This document shows, in pieces, positions 20,851 through 32,740 of a stretch of 64,000 nucleotides of DNA (the stretch's first letter is position 1; every line of letters begins with the position of its first letter). The stretch lies in assembly GCF_038502225.1 (NCBI RefSeq), contig NC_091312.1, positions 33,998,523 to 34,062,522 on the forward strand, given 5' to 3'. Under the pieces are notes generated by a model that saw only the letters and a list, made by a program, of their open reading frames with translations, was not told the DNA's origin and did not search any database. Source of the DNA: Cherax quadricarinatus (Eukaryota > Arthropoda > Malacostraca > Decapoda > Parastacidae). The translations under genes were made by a program, and so were the position numbers.

Positions 20851-21520
20851 GATTCAACTTTTGCTGCTATATGAGTCACAAGTTATCACTCAGCCTCTTT
20901 CCTCACCCTTGCATATTCGTTTCCGACTCTTCTGTTCTCGTTCTAAAGCTTTTTCCACACTCTTGTGCTTTCCTTTTTTCTCTCCTTCCCTTAATGTTTA
21001 CGAATACAGGGTATTCAAAATCCAATACTGTATGAGTGCTAGCACTATGACAGATGTACTTGTGGTAAATACTAGATGGAGTCTCACTCCCCCCCCCTCC
21101 CTCTCTCTCTCTCTCTCTCTCATATCCTTTGCATGCTGGCACAACATTTTCACTAACCACCACCATTATCTCAGCTCTCCACGTTTCCGGTCCCCCCCCC
21201 CACTGAGGGTCTCGGTTCTCCCAATCTATTTCTTTGCAGTTAAAATCACCCATGATTAGTAGTTTTGTTTTAGCTCTGTGAGCTCTCCATACTGCTTCTT
21301 CTATATTACCAACCGCTGCTTTGAGGCTGTCTCAGTTTCCTGCTGTTTGGTGACGGTTTGTAGATCACTGCAACTATTTCTGGACATCCACCCCCATCGT
21401 ACTGATTATGTCCAATATGTAAAAATTAAGCTCATATTAAAAAATCCTCTCTCTATTCAAAACTTCATTAATTTCCGATCAGAATTACTACTACTCCACC
21501 TCCCCTGTTTCCTCTATTTT
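20850..21520 (-). pseudogene. LINE endonuclease fragment, very decayed
   Basis: Minus frame 21253-20903 begins MGDFNCKEIDWENRDPQWG, the GDFN active-site block of CR1/jockey endonucleases followed by a typical DW. Beyond it a (CT)n tract at 21105-21120 and frame breaks follow. 21255-21510 seems to carry the more N-terminal part in broken frames. Confidence 0.6.
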
Positions 21521-21548
21521 TCCTTATTACTTGATATCCTGCTCGGAA

Positions 21549-21643
<95 letters not shown>
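21549..21643. repeat. compound (TG)n(AG)n microsatellite
   Basis: About 12 TG units followed directly by about 35 AG units. Confidence 0.98.
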
Positions 21644-21647
<4 letters not shown>

Positions 21648-21769
21648 TAGGGCCAGAAACTAGGTCGGATGGAAGGATCATGCGGGTATAGGAGCCAAAT
21701 AACATGCAGAAAGAAAAAAGTTCCAGGCAAGGGTAGTTAAAGCGTCAGGTTTCCATTGGTCTTGTAGGA

Positions 21770-21917
21770 TGATAATAGATAGTGAATCAACGATAGCCGA
21801 CTCGCACAGTATTCCTACCATTATGTAAAGCAATTACAGGCTTCCGTTTTACACTCACTTGGCAGGCCGGTAGTACCTCCCTGGGCGTCTGCTGTCTACC
21901 AACCTACTACCTAGCCA
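21770..21917 (-). mobile_element. 5' UTR fragment of the TA-associated LINE family
   Basis: On the minus strand this matches the start of the LINE at 43098 (GGTAGTAGGTTGGTAGACAG, then CAGGGAGGTACTACCG and AAGTGAGTGTAAAACG). It begins with the same terminus and then meets the TA/MITE junction at 21918, so it is an isolated 5' end next to TA repeats. Confidence 0.8.
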
Positions 21918-21924
21918 TATATAT

Positions 21925-22429
<505 letters not shown>

Positions 22430-22737
22430 GCATCATCCCGGGTAATATTATGGTTCTTCACACGAGGGAAAATTGATAACCAGTCTTGTACGTCTGTTTC
22501 TTCTCTATATGATTGTTTGCAATCCTTGGGAAGGAATTTAATAAAAGACGATATAGAAACCGTCAACAAGAAACGCAAAAAGCACGAGGGAGAGGCAGTA
22601 GGTGCGTAAGAGGTCAGCAGGAACAATAACCCAGTCGGAACAGCGAGGCGAGTGGAAGGTGGTAGGTAAGCGGGAGACAGACGAGTGGGAGAAGCTAGGC
22701 GAGTGGAGGAGATATACCTTTGATGAGTCACGAGGTT

Positions 22738-23100
22738 TTCTACTCCCGAAGCCCGGCCTTGGGCCAAACTAGTCTGGTGCTTGCCTGGTCAACGTGACTA
22801 TTGCTGTTGGCAGCCCGTTGGCCCACATATCCATCACAGCTTGTTTGATCTGGCACCTTATACTTATCCAGTTTCCACGTGAAAATTTTCACAGTTTTCC
22901 CAAGAGTGCTTCTGATATCTTCTGGTAAGATGTTAAATAGTCTGGGACCACGATGTTGATACAGCGTTCTCTTATTGTATCCAGTGAAGAACAGGCTTAT
23001 TTTACACTTTCTCCCATGTATCTCACTCCAATATGTTGCCATGGCAGTGTGCAGATTCCAAATTAGGTCTTCGTGTACTTTTCACATTTATATTATCATA
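22738..23100 (-). pseudogene. jockey-like LINE C-terminal end
   Basis: Minus frame 23042-22740 reads KRTLYQHRGPRLFNILPEDIR, FTWKLDKYKVPDQ and CDGYVGQRAANSNSHVDQA, parallel to the C-terminal end at 51139 (RGPRLFNCLPAHIRG, DKHLKSVPDQ, GSYVGLRAASSNSLVDQA). A different subfamily. Only the tail remains, as usual for 5'-truncated LINE insertions. Confidence 0.85.
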
Positions 23101-23203
23101 TGAGACAGCCGAGCGGGAGACAGGCAAGCAGGAGATAGGCGAGTGGAAGGATACGTATGAGAGTGGGAGGAGGTAGGCGAGTGGGAAGAGTACACAAATA
23201 ACC

Positions 23204-23440
23204 CGCACAACGGGTGTTGCGCATGTGTCTTGATTTCATCTTGTCGGTATTATATACCATTCTTGTACTACTACTACTACCACCACCTCTTCCTGCCTAT
23301 ATATAGCCGTCCTGCTCCACTTCTGGTTAGCGTGACTTTGTAAATGGTCCAAGTCGGACCGAAACGTCGTCGTAAGCTTCTCTCTTTTATGTGCGGGTTA
23401 TTTGTGTATCGTTCCAGTCACGGTATTGTGCCTTTTTTTG
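23204..23440 (+). mobile_element. Penelope-type terminus remnant
   Basis: Begins with TGTTGCGCATGTGTCTTG, like the end of the 12.5-kb foldback (GTTGCACATGTGTCTAA), contains CTTGTCGGTATTATATACC as near 28190, and includes a hammerhead-like motif at 23332-23372. No coding sequence. Confidence 0.6.
23332..23372 (+). ncRNA. hammerhead-like motif, altered core
   Basis: Stem I GAC (23334-23336) pairs with GUC (23369-23371), stem II GGUCC/GGACC (23346-23350 and 23356-23360) closes loop AAGUC, GAAA is at 23361-23364, and a loopless A-C/G-U stem III leads to a GUC cleavage triplet at 23366-23368. The CUGAUGA slot is UUUGUAAAU, which is one base too long and lacks the conserved order, so activity is doubtful. 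Confidence 0.5.
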
Positions 23441-23625
23441 TTATTTATGAGTGGGAAGAGGTATACGAGTGGGAGGAGGTAGGTGAGTGGGAGGAGATGG
23501 ATGAGTTAAAATAGATGAGTGAGAAAGAGGCGCGTGACGAAATGAAGACAATAGTTGAGGGTTCGTCCCATCCATCACAAGGAAATTGGTTAAAAACAGC
23601 GTGCAACAAGAGCTACAATACTCTG

Positions 23626-23842
23626 TTTGTGGAGGTGTGTGATGGGAGGGGGTGGAGGTGTGTGATGGGAGGGGGTGGAGGTGTGTGATGGGAGGGGGTG
23701 GAGGTGTGTGATGGGAGGGGGTGGAGGTGTGTAATGGGAGGGGGTGGTGTGTGATGGGAGGGGGTGGAGGTGTGTGATGGGAGGGGGTGGAGGTGTGTGA
23801 TGGGAGGGGGTGGAGGTGTGTGATGGGAGGGGGTGGAGGGAG
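23626..23842. repeat. 23-bp G-rich minisatellite, about 9 units
   Basis: The unit GATGGGAGGGGGTGGAGG plus TGTGT repeats with one shortened unit near 23746. G runs on the plus strand could form quadruplexes. The Pro/His/Ser-rich minus frames are artefacts. Confidence 0.95.
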
Positions 23843-23879
23843 TGGTGGGGATTGTCGGCCAGGAAGGGGAGAGAGGAAG

Positions 23880-24580
23880 GCACCACCACCAGTAACTGTT
23901 ACTCTTAACGGAGGTAACGTCACAGCGAGTGTCGTTTGGACTAAGACGGTGGATACGACAATCCTTCAGAGAAATTACAGTACTCATCTTGATTTCAGGG
24001 TAAATAAAAATACGTATCCCGAAGCTTAGTACGGGGAAAAAATTAATGTAATATACACAACTTTTTCCTTTCATTTATTATTAAAAACAGCGCACTGTTA
24101 GCTACTTTAAGCAGAAAATATTACAAGCGATCAGAATTTACACGAAGGAAATCAGAGAGTTAAGGACAAGAAAATAACACTGACTTTGGGAGTGTTATAT
24201 CTGTTATGTGATGGACATCCTGTGTTCTGAACCTTTGTTGCATTGTTGGCAACTGCTGCAACGGTACCCATACTCTTATTACGACGGAATTCCCATTTAA
24301 GAATAAAAAAAGTCAGTCGACACTCGGAAAACAAAGTAAATTATAAAATTTCGTCAAGGTGTACTTTGCAGGGGAGAGTAACTTTAGCTGCTTGTCAAAG
24401 ACGTCCTGTGGCGGTGGTGTGGAATATAAACAACTTTCTGCATTGTTACAAAAAAAATATTATACAAATCAATACACAGAAAACCTAACTCAAGAATAAA
24501 CAATTTCGAAGACTGACTAAATTTTAAAACTTCTGAGTTGTGTGTGGTTCAGAGGACTGGCACTGTTTATGACGTTATAT
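23880..24580. other. no recognisable gene or repeat
   Basis: About 700 bp, AT-rich. The small frames 24152-24334 (minus) and 24243-24488 (plus) are unrecognised. Confidence 0.4.
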
Positions 24581-24582
24581 TT

Positions 24583-24852
24583 TTTTTAAAGCAGCCGTCT
24601 CCCACCGAGATAGGATGACCCGAAAAAGAAGAAACACTTTTACCATTACTTACGTCCTCACCGTCTTGCAAGAGGCGCGCCTACATTACAGCTCAGGTTA
24701 TTCTCCAAACTGCACTATCCCCCCACTCCTTCAGAGTACAGGCATACTGGCACTATACTTCTCACCTCCAAGACTAAGTCGTGTTAACCAGTTTCTATGA
24801 ATACTTTCATAAATGTTACCTTGATCACACTCCAACAGCACGTCAGGTCATA
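24583..24852 (-). mobile_element. TA-associated LINE family, 3' UTR only
   Basis: Minus-strand 3' UTR of the family at 38689 and 43098 (plus-strand landmarks GCCGTCTCCCACCGAGATAG, GGCGCGCCTACATTACAG, CAGAGTACAGGCATACTGG, TTACCTTGATCACACTCCAA). It stops at the CACGTCAGGTC junction followed by short TA-rich DNA. A second, independent copy follows immediately. Confidence 0.8.
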
Positions 24853-24875
24853 TATATTATATATAATACAGTTTT

Positions 24876-25840
24876 TTCAACACTCGGCCGTCTCCCACTG
24901 AGGCAGGATGATCCAAAAAAGAAACACTTTCACCATCATTCACACAATCACGTTCTTCGCAGAGGCGCTCAGATACGACAGTTTAGATGTCACTGCAAAC
25001 AGCCAATATCCCAACCCCCTCCTTTAAAGTGCAGGCACTGTACTTCCGACCTCCAGGACTCAAGTCCGGCCAACTAGTTTCCCTGAATCCCTTCACAAAA
25101 TATTATCCTGCTCACATTCCAACACGCTAACACATGCCTGCTGCACGTCCAAGCCCCTTGCACACAAAGCCTGTTTTACCCCCTCCATCCATCCTTTCCT
25201 AAGACAATCCCTATCCCTCCTTCCCTCCACTACAGATTTATACGCCCTCCAAGTCATCCTATTTTGTTCCATCCTCTCTATATGACCAAACTACCTCAAT
25301 AATCCTTCTTCAGCCCTCTAATAATTTTAGTAACTCCACACCTCCCTATTTCCACACTACGAATTCTCCGCATAATATTTACACCACACATTGCCCTTAG
25401 ACACGACATCACTGCCTCCAGCCTCCTCCTTGCTGAAGCATTCACAACACATGCTTCACACCCACATAAAAGGGTTGGTACCACTATACTCTCATACATT
25501 CCCTTCTTTGCCTCCACTGATAGGGGTATTTTTTTTTTTTTGTCTCCACAGATACTTCCTTTTTTCCTCAACCTTCATAAACCCATCTGCTGACAAATCT
25601 ACTCCCAAATATGTGAACACATTCACTTCTTACATATTTCCTCCCTCCAATGTAATATCCAATTTTTCTTTACCAAACTCATTTGATACAGTCATCACCT
25701 TATTTTTATCTATGTTCACTTTCAACTTCCTTCCTTTACACACCCTCCCAAACTTGTCCACTAACCTTTGCAACTTTAGATCTTTCAAAAGCACAGTATC
25801 ATCAGCAAAAGTAAATGTGTAAACTCCCATTTTGTATTTG
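24876..25840 (-). pseudogene. TA-associated LINE family, 3' end with RT C-terminal part
   Basis: The 3' UTR (24876-25110) is followed, reading leftward on the minus strand, by coding remnants: at the far right FADDTVLLKDLKLQRLVDKFGRVC (RT motif C, 25822-25740), DKNKVMTVSNEFGKEKLDITLEGG, then at 25571-25296 KGMYESIVVPTLLCGCEACVVNASARRRLEAVMSCLRAMCGVNIM. Frameshifts and a T-rich insertion at 25529 separate the parts. 5'-truncated just before FADD. Confidence 0.85.
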
Positions 25841-25861
25841 ATTCCCCATAATTTAATCCGT

Positions 25862-26190
25862 GAAGTTTAGCCTAAAAAGCAAGGGTCATTTCTGCTAAAT
25901 AAGCAGAATAATTTTTTTTTAATAAATCTGCGAAAATGAATATGGGCATAATGAAAAAAATATCTATTATTTATTTTAAGTAATTTTTAATAAATTTGAA
26001 GTGAGCTATGATGTACTCAGTAGAATTTGGTTAAAAAATAGCTAGGTTAAGCTTCTAACTTTGGTTCAAAAATAAAAATACATCATTTTCAATGAAAAAT
26101 ATATCTAATAGTATGTAAAAGAAATTTTGCAAAAGATCAGTTTTTAAGGGACTTCGGCCTAATTGACCAATTTGCCTTATTAGGCACGAC
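25862..26190 (-). mobile_element. MITE-like sequence, distant relative of the TA-nested family
   Basis: Right end reads GCCTTATTAGGCACGAC, close to the MITE terminus ATTCGGCACGAC. In minus orientation it is followed by AATTGGTCAATTAG and AAAATATATC in the same order as the MITE, and near 25870-25920 by AAGCAAGGGTCATTTCTGC and ATAAGCAGAA. It is not flanked by (TA)n. Confidence 0.5.
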
Positions 26191-26544
26191 AGGACTGATG
26201 ACACAGGGGATGCTGTTTGGCATCGCGCTATGATGATACACACATTACGAAATCGATCATGGATCCTTTTTTGAAGAGGTGAATTTGTGTTTTGCAAGGT
26301 GACGACTGAAAAGGGATTAATACAAGTACAATATTGAAAAAATAATCAAATATGCGAACAATGGTTTTTATAATAAACTACCTTAGTGAAGCGAAATATT
26401 TATTTCTTAATCGAGGGTTAAACTTGTGGAAAAGTCCACCTGAAGCTGGAACTGCTATTGTATGTATACATTCTTATGTTTAAAAATAAGTTGTATGAAT
26501 AACTTTCTTTAAATCTGCTAGCAACAGTGTGCCACTTACCTTAC

Positions 26545-26695
26545 ATAAGCAATATAGTTGCTCCTAAACACCTAGTGCCTGGAGATTTGGAAGGTAATCA
26601 GGTTGGATCCAAGGAAGGGAAGGTCAGATTTCATTTCTTGAATCAAGAGTCCCTCACAGGCATCAAGGAACCCCCCTTGAGTACACACGCTCATT
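26545..26695 (-). repeat. SINE-like family, diverged minus copy
   Basis: Strings CCTAAACACCTAGTGCCTGG, AAGGTAATCAGGTTGGATCC, TTGAATCAAGAGTCCCTCAC and GGCATCAAGGAACC follow the reverse order of the 52653-52823 unit. Confidence 0.6.
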
Positions 26696-26699
26696 GTTT

Positions 26700-27944
26700 C
26701 GAGATAATGGAAAAGATATTCTTTTTTCTAAAAACTAATAGACAAGGCTAAACCATGAAGTGGTAATTTTGAGGCTCCATGGTAAGACTGGTAAGCAAAA
26801 CTTATATTAAACCAATGTTGAAAATAGAACGTTTCTGGACTCTCTTCGGAATTGAGTTTTTTGTCATACTGAAACTACTTTAAGATACAGCTGAACTCTC
26901 AACATTCAAATTATTCATGTTAATTGGTGTTAAAGATAATTAACATTTTTAAATAATGAAATTAAGATTACCCTGAAGAGATAAATATTAAAAAAGTTTG
27001 CTTCAGCTCACCTGCACCAATTACGGGCGACTTCAACATGATCTAATGTATTGAAAATGAACAGAGACCCTCCTCCGTAGGTGATTATTTCACAGTGGCA
27101 ATAAAAATCTAATGTAGAATACACGTGTAAGTTATCCCTTAGTACATGTAAGACAGTATACACATTTTATTTGTATATTTAGTCTTCCATGAGGTAAACT
27201 GTCATGATATAAATACCATGTACAGGTAGCCTATGTGACCACTTTGATTTTATGTTGGATACGGTCGGCACTGGATATTTTTTTAAGAAATAAACAATTT
27301 ATGATGGCCAACAATAGGATGGGATAGATAGACATTATTCTGGCGAGTGGGAGATGGAAAATATCAGTAGATTAAGTTCGTCTTGCAGGACCGTGATACG
27401 AAGAAAAATTGTGACTAAGGATATATCAAGTACGCAGCTTGATGGTATAGGATGCCACAAACATTATACTAGGTGAGAAGGGTTGAGGTAGCTATAAAAA
27501 GTTGAAACAGATTTATGTAGTGTATGATGGGTCGAAATATTGCACGAGATGAAGTAGGGTAGTAAGTCAAGAGTTAAGTTACGATCTTTTTTCGACGGCT
27601 TGAATTAAATAAAACGGTGACAAAAGCGGAGTTGGTAGAGACAAGATTTTTACATTTCAACAGCTTGCAACCTATTAACTTTTATTTATTGTTCAAGCGA
27701 TTTTAGATGTGATCGACTGAACGGAAAAGGACAGCTTTTAAATAAGTACCATTGATATTTATACCAATATCTTCCCAAGTGAGCTGTAAAAATCTTTGAC
27801 GAGATTGTTACCTTGCATAGATTGTAATTTTCAATATATTTTCCAATTTGTAAAATTACAATTTATATTTACGAAAATCCAAAGTAATCCATTTAAAAAT
27901 ATTATATTTGAGTCTTGATTCTCTACCTTATGTTATACTATGAT
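26700..27944. other. no recognisable gene or repeat
   Basis: About 1.2 kb of AT-rich DNA with no long frame or repeat that I can identify. Confidence 0.5.
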
Positions 27945-28205
27945 CAATTAGACACGTGTGCAACATCTTTATTTTGTAGACGTTTGGCCAACCAGTGACT
28001 GTAGAAGAGGAGGTAATTAGTTCCTCAGCCTAGACTAAGGTGTTCAACATATACGCCTCGGCTGAGAGACTGATTAACCTCCCCTTTTATTGTCCTCCGT
28101 ATGTTCCTGTATAGTATTGGAAAACTATTGGTTGGTGAAGCGTCTGCAAAATAAAAATACCCAGATATTACACATGTATATTGCATCGTCTTGTCGGTAT
28201 TGTAA
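27945..28205. mobile_element. Penelope-type foldback, old and short
   Basis: Left end GATCAATTAGACACGTGTGC and right end ACACATGTATATTGCATCG echo the 12.48-kb foldback. The two halves are imperfect inverted copies (AGGAGGTAATTAG with CTGATTAACCTCC; CTTTATTTTGTAGACG with CGTCTGCAAAATAAA). Hammerhead slots are unreadable (left GCCAAACGTC, right GGTGAAGCGTC). Confidence 0.6.
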
Positions 28206-28209
28206 GCCT

Positions 28210-29045
28210 TTATTATTATTACTAGTATTATTATTATTTATTGAAGATCGATAAACCGAAAATTACTACATACGCCCAGTTATTCTAATACTTGTTAACT
28301 ATCTAAAAGCCTATTTAAAAAATTTCCAAACTAGTTACTTCAGTAATGTTAGGTGACAGTTCCTCAACAACTCTTTACAACAATGCTTACAATATCATTT
28401 TTATTTCTAAATATGTAGCGCATAATGCACAAAAGATTCCACAATAAAGTTTTAGAATGTTATTAGTATACATGTTATTAACACTATTAACTTTAAACCA
28501 AAGTACCATATTGGTCCTAGATAAAATACAGTGCTCTCTTGGCTTTGGGTCTTTATTGTGTTATCTCAGTTACCTAGGCAAAGTTAACAAGTGTCAGTGT
28601 GGCCAAGGTGCTCTGAGCACCTGTATACTGATAATAGCAACAAATTCTCCTTTGTTTACATAAAAAAATGTTAAAGTGTGTACAGAAAATTATCACGTCG
28701 CTATTGTGCACAATGTGAATTTAACAGACTGCAGTATTTGAAAAATATAAACATTAAAAAAAATAATGAATCAAGCCCCACCCCCCTCCTGGTTGACCAG
28801 CACAGCTGCACAACCATCAACTGTGTTAATTTGAATAATACGATCATTATAAACATAAGTGATTATACGCCTGCGCATGCTCGGTACTCACAGAAGGGAC
28901 AATAGGCAACTCTATGAGGTACAAGTATTTCCTTATCTCCTGCGGCCTGTTCATTCATTCACAAGTCAGGTGACCAACATACACACTCACGCACCTTTAC
29001 GCTGCGCCGCCCCGTCTTAAGTCTCACTATGTCAACAACACTTAC
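28210..29045. other. low-repeat segment; possible intron of a minus-strand gene
   Basis: About 840 bp with an ATT trinucleotide patch at 28211-28240 and an NRF1-like CTGCGCATGC at 28871-28880. No exon-like frame that I can support. If the donor at 29045 is real this would be intron. Confidence 0.3.
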
Positions 29046-29510
29046 CTGTATAAGTTGTCCAACCTACGCTCAGTGACTTGCACTTCACACACCACTTTCC
29101 ACTTCAAACACTGGATAATTACTGGTATTATGTAATGACAAGGCGATAATACAAGGGATAAAATAAAAGAATTGAGAACGTACGGCCCCCTCACAAGGCG
29201 TCCAGCTTACTCCACTGCCGTGAATACCAGGAACTAGGCTACCGCTTGCCAAGATGCCAGTAGCGGCTAGACACTCTATATTACACTTTTTACCATCGAT
29301 TTCTCATCCAGAGCGCTACATTTGACCAATTATCGTTGATGAATACTCTTTGCATGATGAACAGGTGCTGACCAAAAGGCATCAACGGTAAACTTTAATA
29401 TTAGAAAAGCCATGGGAGAAAAGTCTTGGTGGTGTTTGCACACAATTGCTTACCAAGAATCGCCGCCTCCTTGCTATGTGATTGGTTGCTTGTGGTCACG
29501 TGACTTAGAT
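29046..29510 (-). promoter_or_regulatory. candidate host promoter and noncoding first exon
   Basis: On the minus strand a 5' splice donor ACAG/GTAAG falls at 29046/29045. Upstream (rightward) the DNA is less AT-rich, with CCGCTACTGGCATCTTGGC near 29265, a CCAAT box (AACCAATCAC, minus, about 29480-29489) and the perfect palindrome GTCACGTGAC at 29495-29504 (an E-box of the USF/TFEB type). No coding ATG is evident. The combination is what a TATA-less promoter with an untranslated first exon would look like, but this is inference from motifs alone. Confidence 0.3.
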
Positions 29511-29519
29511 CTGCTGTAT

Positions 29520-30965
29520 ACGGTACTGACCCTGAAAGACTAATAATGCTAAATTTACTCCTAGGAGTCTAACTCCCGAAAACAATAACATAACATTAAA
29601 AATATATCAAGAATACCCCAAGGTATTGACAATGACAGATCTCTATAAACTCAGTTTTTGTTTTTATAATTATTAAGGCATTTATCACGTTAGTGGACAG
29701 ACAAACTGAAGTTTTAATTAATAATTTACATTCAGTGTACAGACCTGCAACCTAATAAACTAACCAGACTAACGCATATGTAAAATAATATCAGCACTTC
29801 ACTTTGCAATCATAAATGTTACAGGCAGAATTTACATTACAACAAAATGGATTAATCGAATTTTGCAATATCTTAAACAGGAACGGAGAGAGACAAATTA
29901 ACCAAATATTACCTTACTAATAATACCAAGATACGCTAACAAGGTCCACACAACAGTTACTACCCACAACACTATCTATCGTACCTTATGTTGGCTGCCG
30001 AAGTCAGGACTGAAACTGCACTCGCGGATGTCTAGACGGTGAGACAATAGACTTGATTCTGAGCCAGAACTCTGAGAGAAGCAGCGTTGCTCTGGGTGGA
30101 CGCGTGTGTAGCTCGTCAGGCTTCACTCTCAAGTTATTTATGGGATTAGTGTAGCGGGGACATCCATCATAGTTCATTACTGTGACCCATAATTAGAAAG
30201 TTAAGCCAAGTTGTCCAGCAGGAAACCCAACCCCTCGTTACCCTCCCTCGAGAAACAGGAGGACTAGGGAGTTTCCTTGTTTCTGGGTAACAGTGCTTGT
30301 ATTACCCTTTCATGAGATGCCACAAGCCGTTTGCAAATGATTTCTTTAATATTGATATTTAAATTTTAATCAACTAAGTGTGGCTTTAATCTGAAGGTCC
30401 TCGTAGGTCGTTTGCTCCGAGGTAAACTACCTCTTCTCACGACATGGTATTACGGGCAGAGTGGCACAAACACTCGCTCACTCCCAGACACTCGCTTCCC
30501 AGAACAACTACACAGATTTCTTTAACGTTTATTGATGATAATTTGCTGTTTGATGAGTGACCTTCGTTTTCTCGCGCTTTATTTTCGCGATGTACCTTCT
30601 AGCTAATTTCTGGACCCTATATCGCCGTAGCATTATAATGATGTTCCTCGTGTACAGCTTCTGTCCCGTTTATCTTCTTATCATCTTATTACAGGTAAGC
30701 GCAAATGATCTTGTGCTGGTGCGCACAATACGCCAACACGCAAACTGCCGCACCCACACCAGTGTAGTTGCTTACTCACTGGCCCATTTATCTGCTGACA
30801 CACTAAACAAAAAGTGTATACACAGGTACATGACAGAATACGTTCATATGAACACAGACAGCGGACACAAGACTTTCACATATACACACACTCAGGCTCA
30901 TATTATTTTGCACCTAATTCAGATGAACATTACCACATGAGCACTCAATCTGATGCAACACACAG
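29520..30965. other. no gene supported
   Basis: About 1.4 kb. A second possible minus-strand donor (ATAAG/GTACG) lies at about 29990 after a mixed-composition stretch (29990-30150). The plus frame 30557-30940 begins MTFVFSRFIFAMYLLANFW, hydrophobic but unrecognised, and runs into a CA repeat. Confidence 0.35.
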
Positions 30966-30970
30966 ACACA

Positions 30971-31034
<64 letters not shown>
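30971..31034. repeat. (CA)n microsatellite
   Basis: About 31 units. Confidence 0.98.
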
Positions 31035-31039
<5 letters not shown>

Positions 31040-31533
31040 AAACACAACATAAAACGGTGAACTAAGCAGAATAGCTGGAAACGACTACACTAGAATAAAG
31101 AAAACATGAAGACAATTCTCCGATGACACAGAGGCAAAAGATAAGAGTACAATACGATACGTAACCGTATTGAATGGAAAATAACAGTAAGAGACACAGT
31201 AGAAAAAACCTGAGCGTATAGCTGAGTAATCTAACAAAGATTACCGGGATGTATGTGAAGATCTGAATTAAAAGTCCAAAAAGTTCTTCACTGAAGACTC
31301 TGGGGAATTTTTTTTATATTTTATTTAAAAGAACATTACACATACAATCCTCATATAATTATATACATCATGTATTACAATCATGTCATATAAGGGGTAA
31401 AACTCAAGCTCCCCGTCCACTCTGAAAGTGTACTGGACTCTACCCAGGAGGACATAACTATAAAACTTAAAGCTACAAGGAAACATAAAATATCAAGTTC
31501 ATTGCTAGTCGTCCAGTGCCTGACTGGAGCTAC
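31035..31533. other. no gene seen
   Basis: About 500 bp immediately upstream of the BEL/Pao element; ends with the target duplication GCTAC (31529-31533). Confidence 0.5.
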
Positions 31534-32240
31534 TGTGGAAAATACTGTATATATTTTCCAGAAATACAGTAGTTATTAAATGTAAATAGATGGCCATACT
31601 GTATTTAAAATTTATGTAATCGAAAACGGGAAGCTGCGCCTGCGCAGAAGAGACATTCGCCATCTTGGTTTTGAATTTGTATTAGAACGTTGGTGTAATG
31701 GGTAGAATTTTTCGTGCTCTAGAGGTTAAAATTGTGTTGACACCTCTCAAATAGGAGGCGAAATTGTTGGATGTGCACTCCTGCATAACTTGAGATATCA
31801 GACGACTGGACAAGACCTCTCCAGGAACCTCAGATAAGCTCTCTAGATTTGTGTATAATTCTGGCCAGCATTATTTTCATAGATTTAGTTAGAGTGAGGT
31901 TTTCTGAGTACGATACACATTAATCTCCATTCAAATTGGTGAGTGATATTAAGATATATTTTCCTTCTGTTATGTAAATGTGTGTATATATAATCCTTTT
32001 TTAATTTTAATATACAGTCCACAAATTTATATATTTACCAGCATTCCTGGTGATGTATATTTCATTTAATTAATAGGTCCAGAGCAACTTGTGGATATGA
32101 CAGTGGTAGGTATCGAAGGGGGACATTTTTTGCGACCTAGGTGTCACAAATTCCTACTTGTCTAACTGATAAATAATAATTATCTGTTCATTTACTGTTA
32201 TGTACATAATGATACATTCAGCTAAATGCAATTTTCCACA
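31534..32240 (+). repeat. BEL/Pao 5' LTR
   Basis: Begins TGTGGAAAATACTG and ends ATTTTCCACA. It carries an NRF1-like CTGCGCCTGCGCAG at 31634-31647 and a YY1-like CGCCATCTT at 31658-31666, both repeated in the 3' LTR at 37389-37402 and 37413-37421. Confidence 0.95.
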
Positions 32241-32740
32241 TTTAATTTGCCCGTTGGTCCTTCTTGAACCGGAGGTAATTAGTGAAGTCATTAATTAGTT
32301 AATTACTTAATAATTATATGTGAAATGACAGGAGGTGGATGTTAAGTTCACAAATTTACTTAATGTGTAGTGGATTATAATTATTACAATATTAATTTTG
32401 ATAAGTCTGGCTAAGTTTATATTAATTGTATAATATTAATTTGATAAGACAATTCTGGCCAAGATTTATATCAGTGTATGTGTAATTGATAAGAAAAGTG
32501 TGTCTAAAGATTATATTGTGTATAATAATTTTGCTATGCCAAATTCTGGCAAGGATTTATTAATTTGTATAATATTAATTTTGATGAGCCAAGTTTGTAT
32601 TAATGTACATTTAAAATTTATATTACAATTTTTTACATGTAATTGCTGAGCTCAAGTAGCTGGGATTTATTCAAAGGTAGGTTGTGTCAGTGTTGTGAGT
32701 TGCAATCAGTGTTATTAAGTTGAATTTAATACATTGCATC

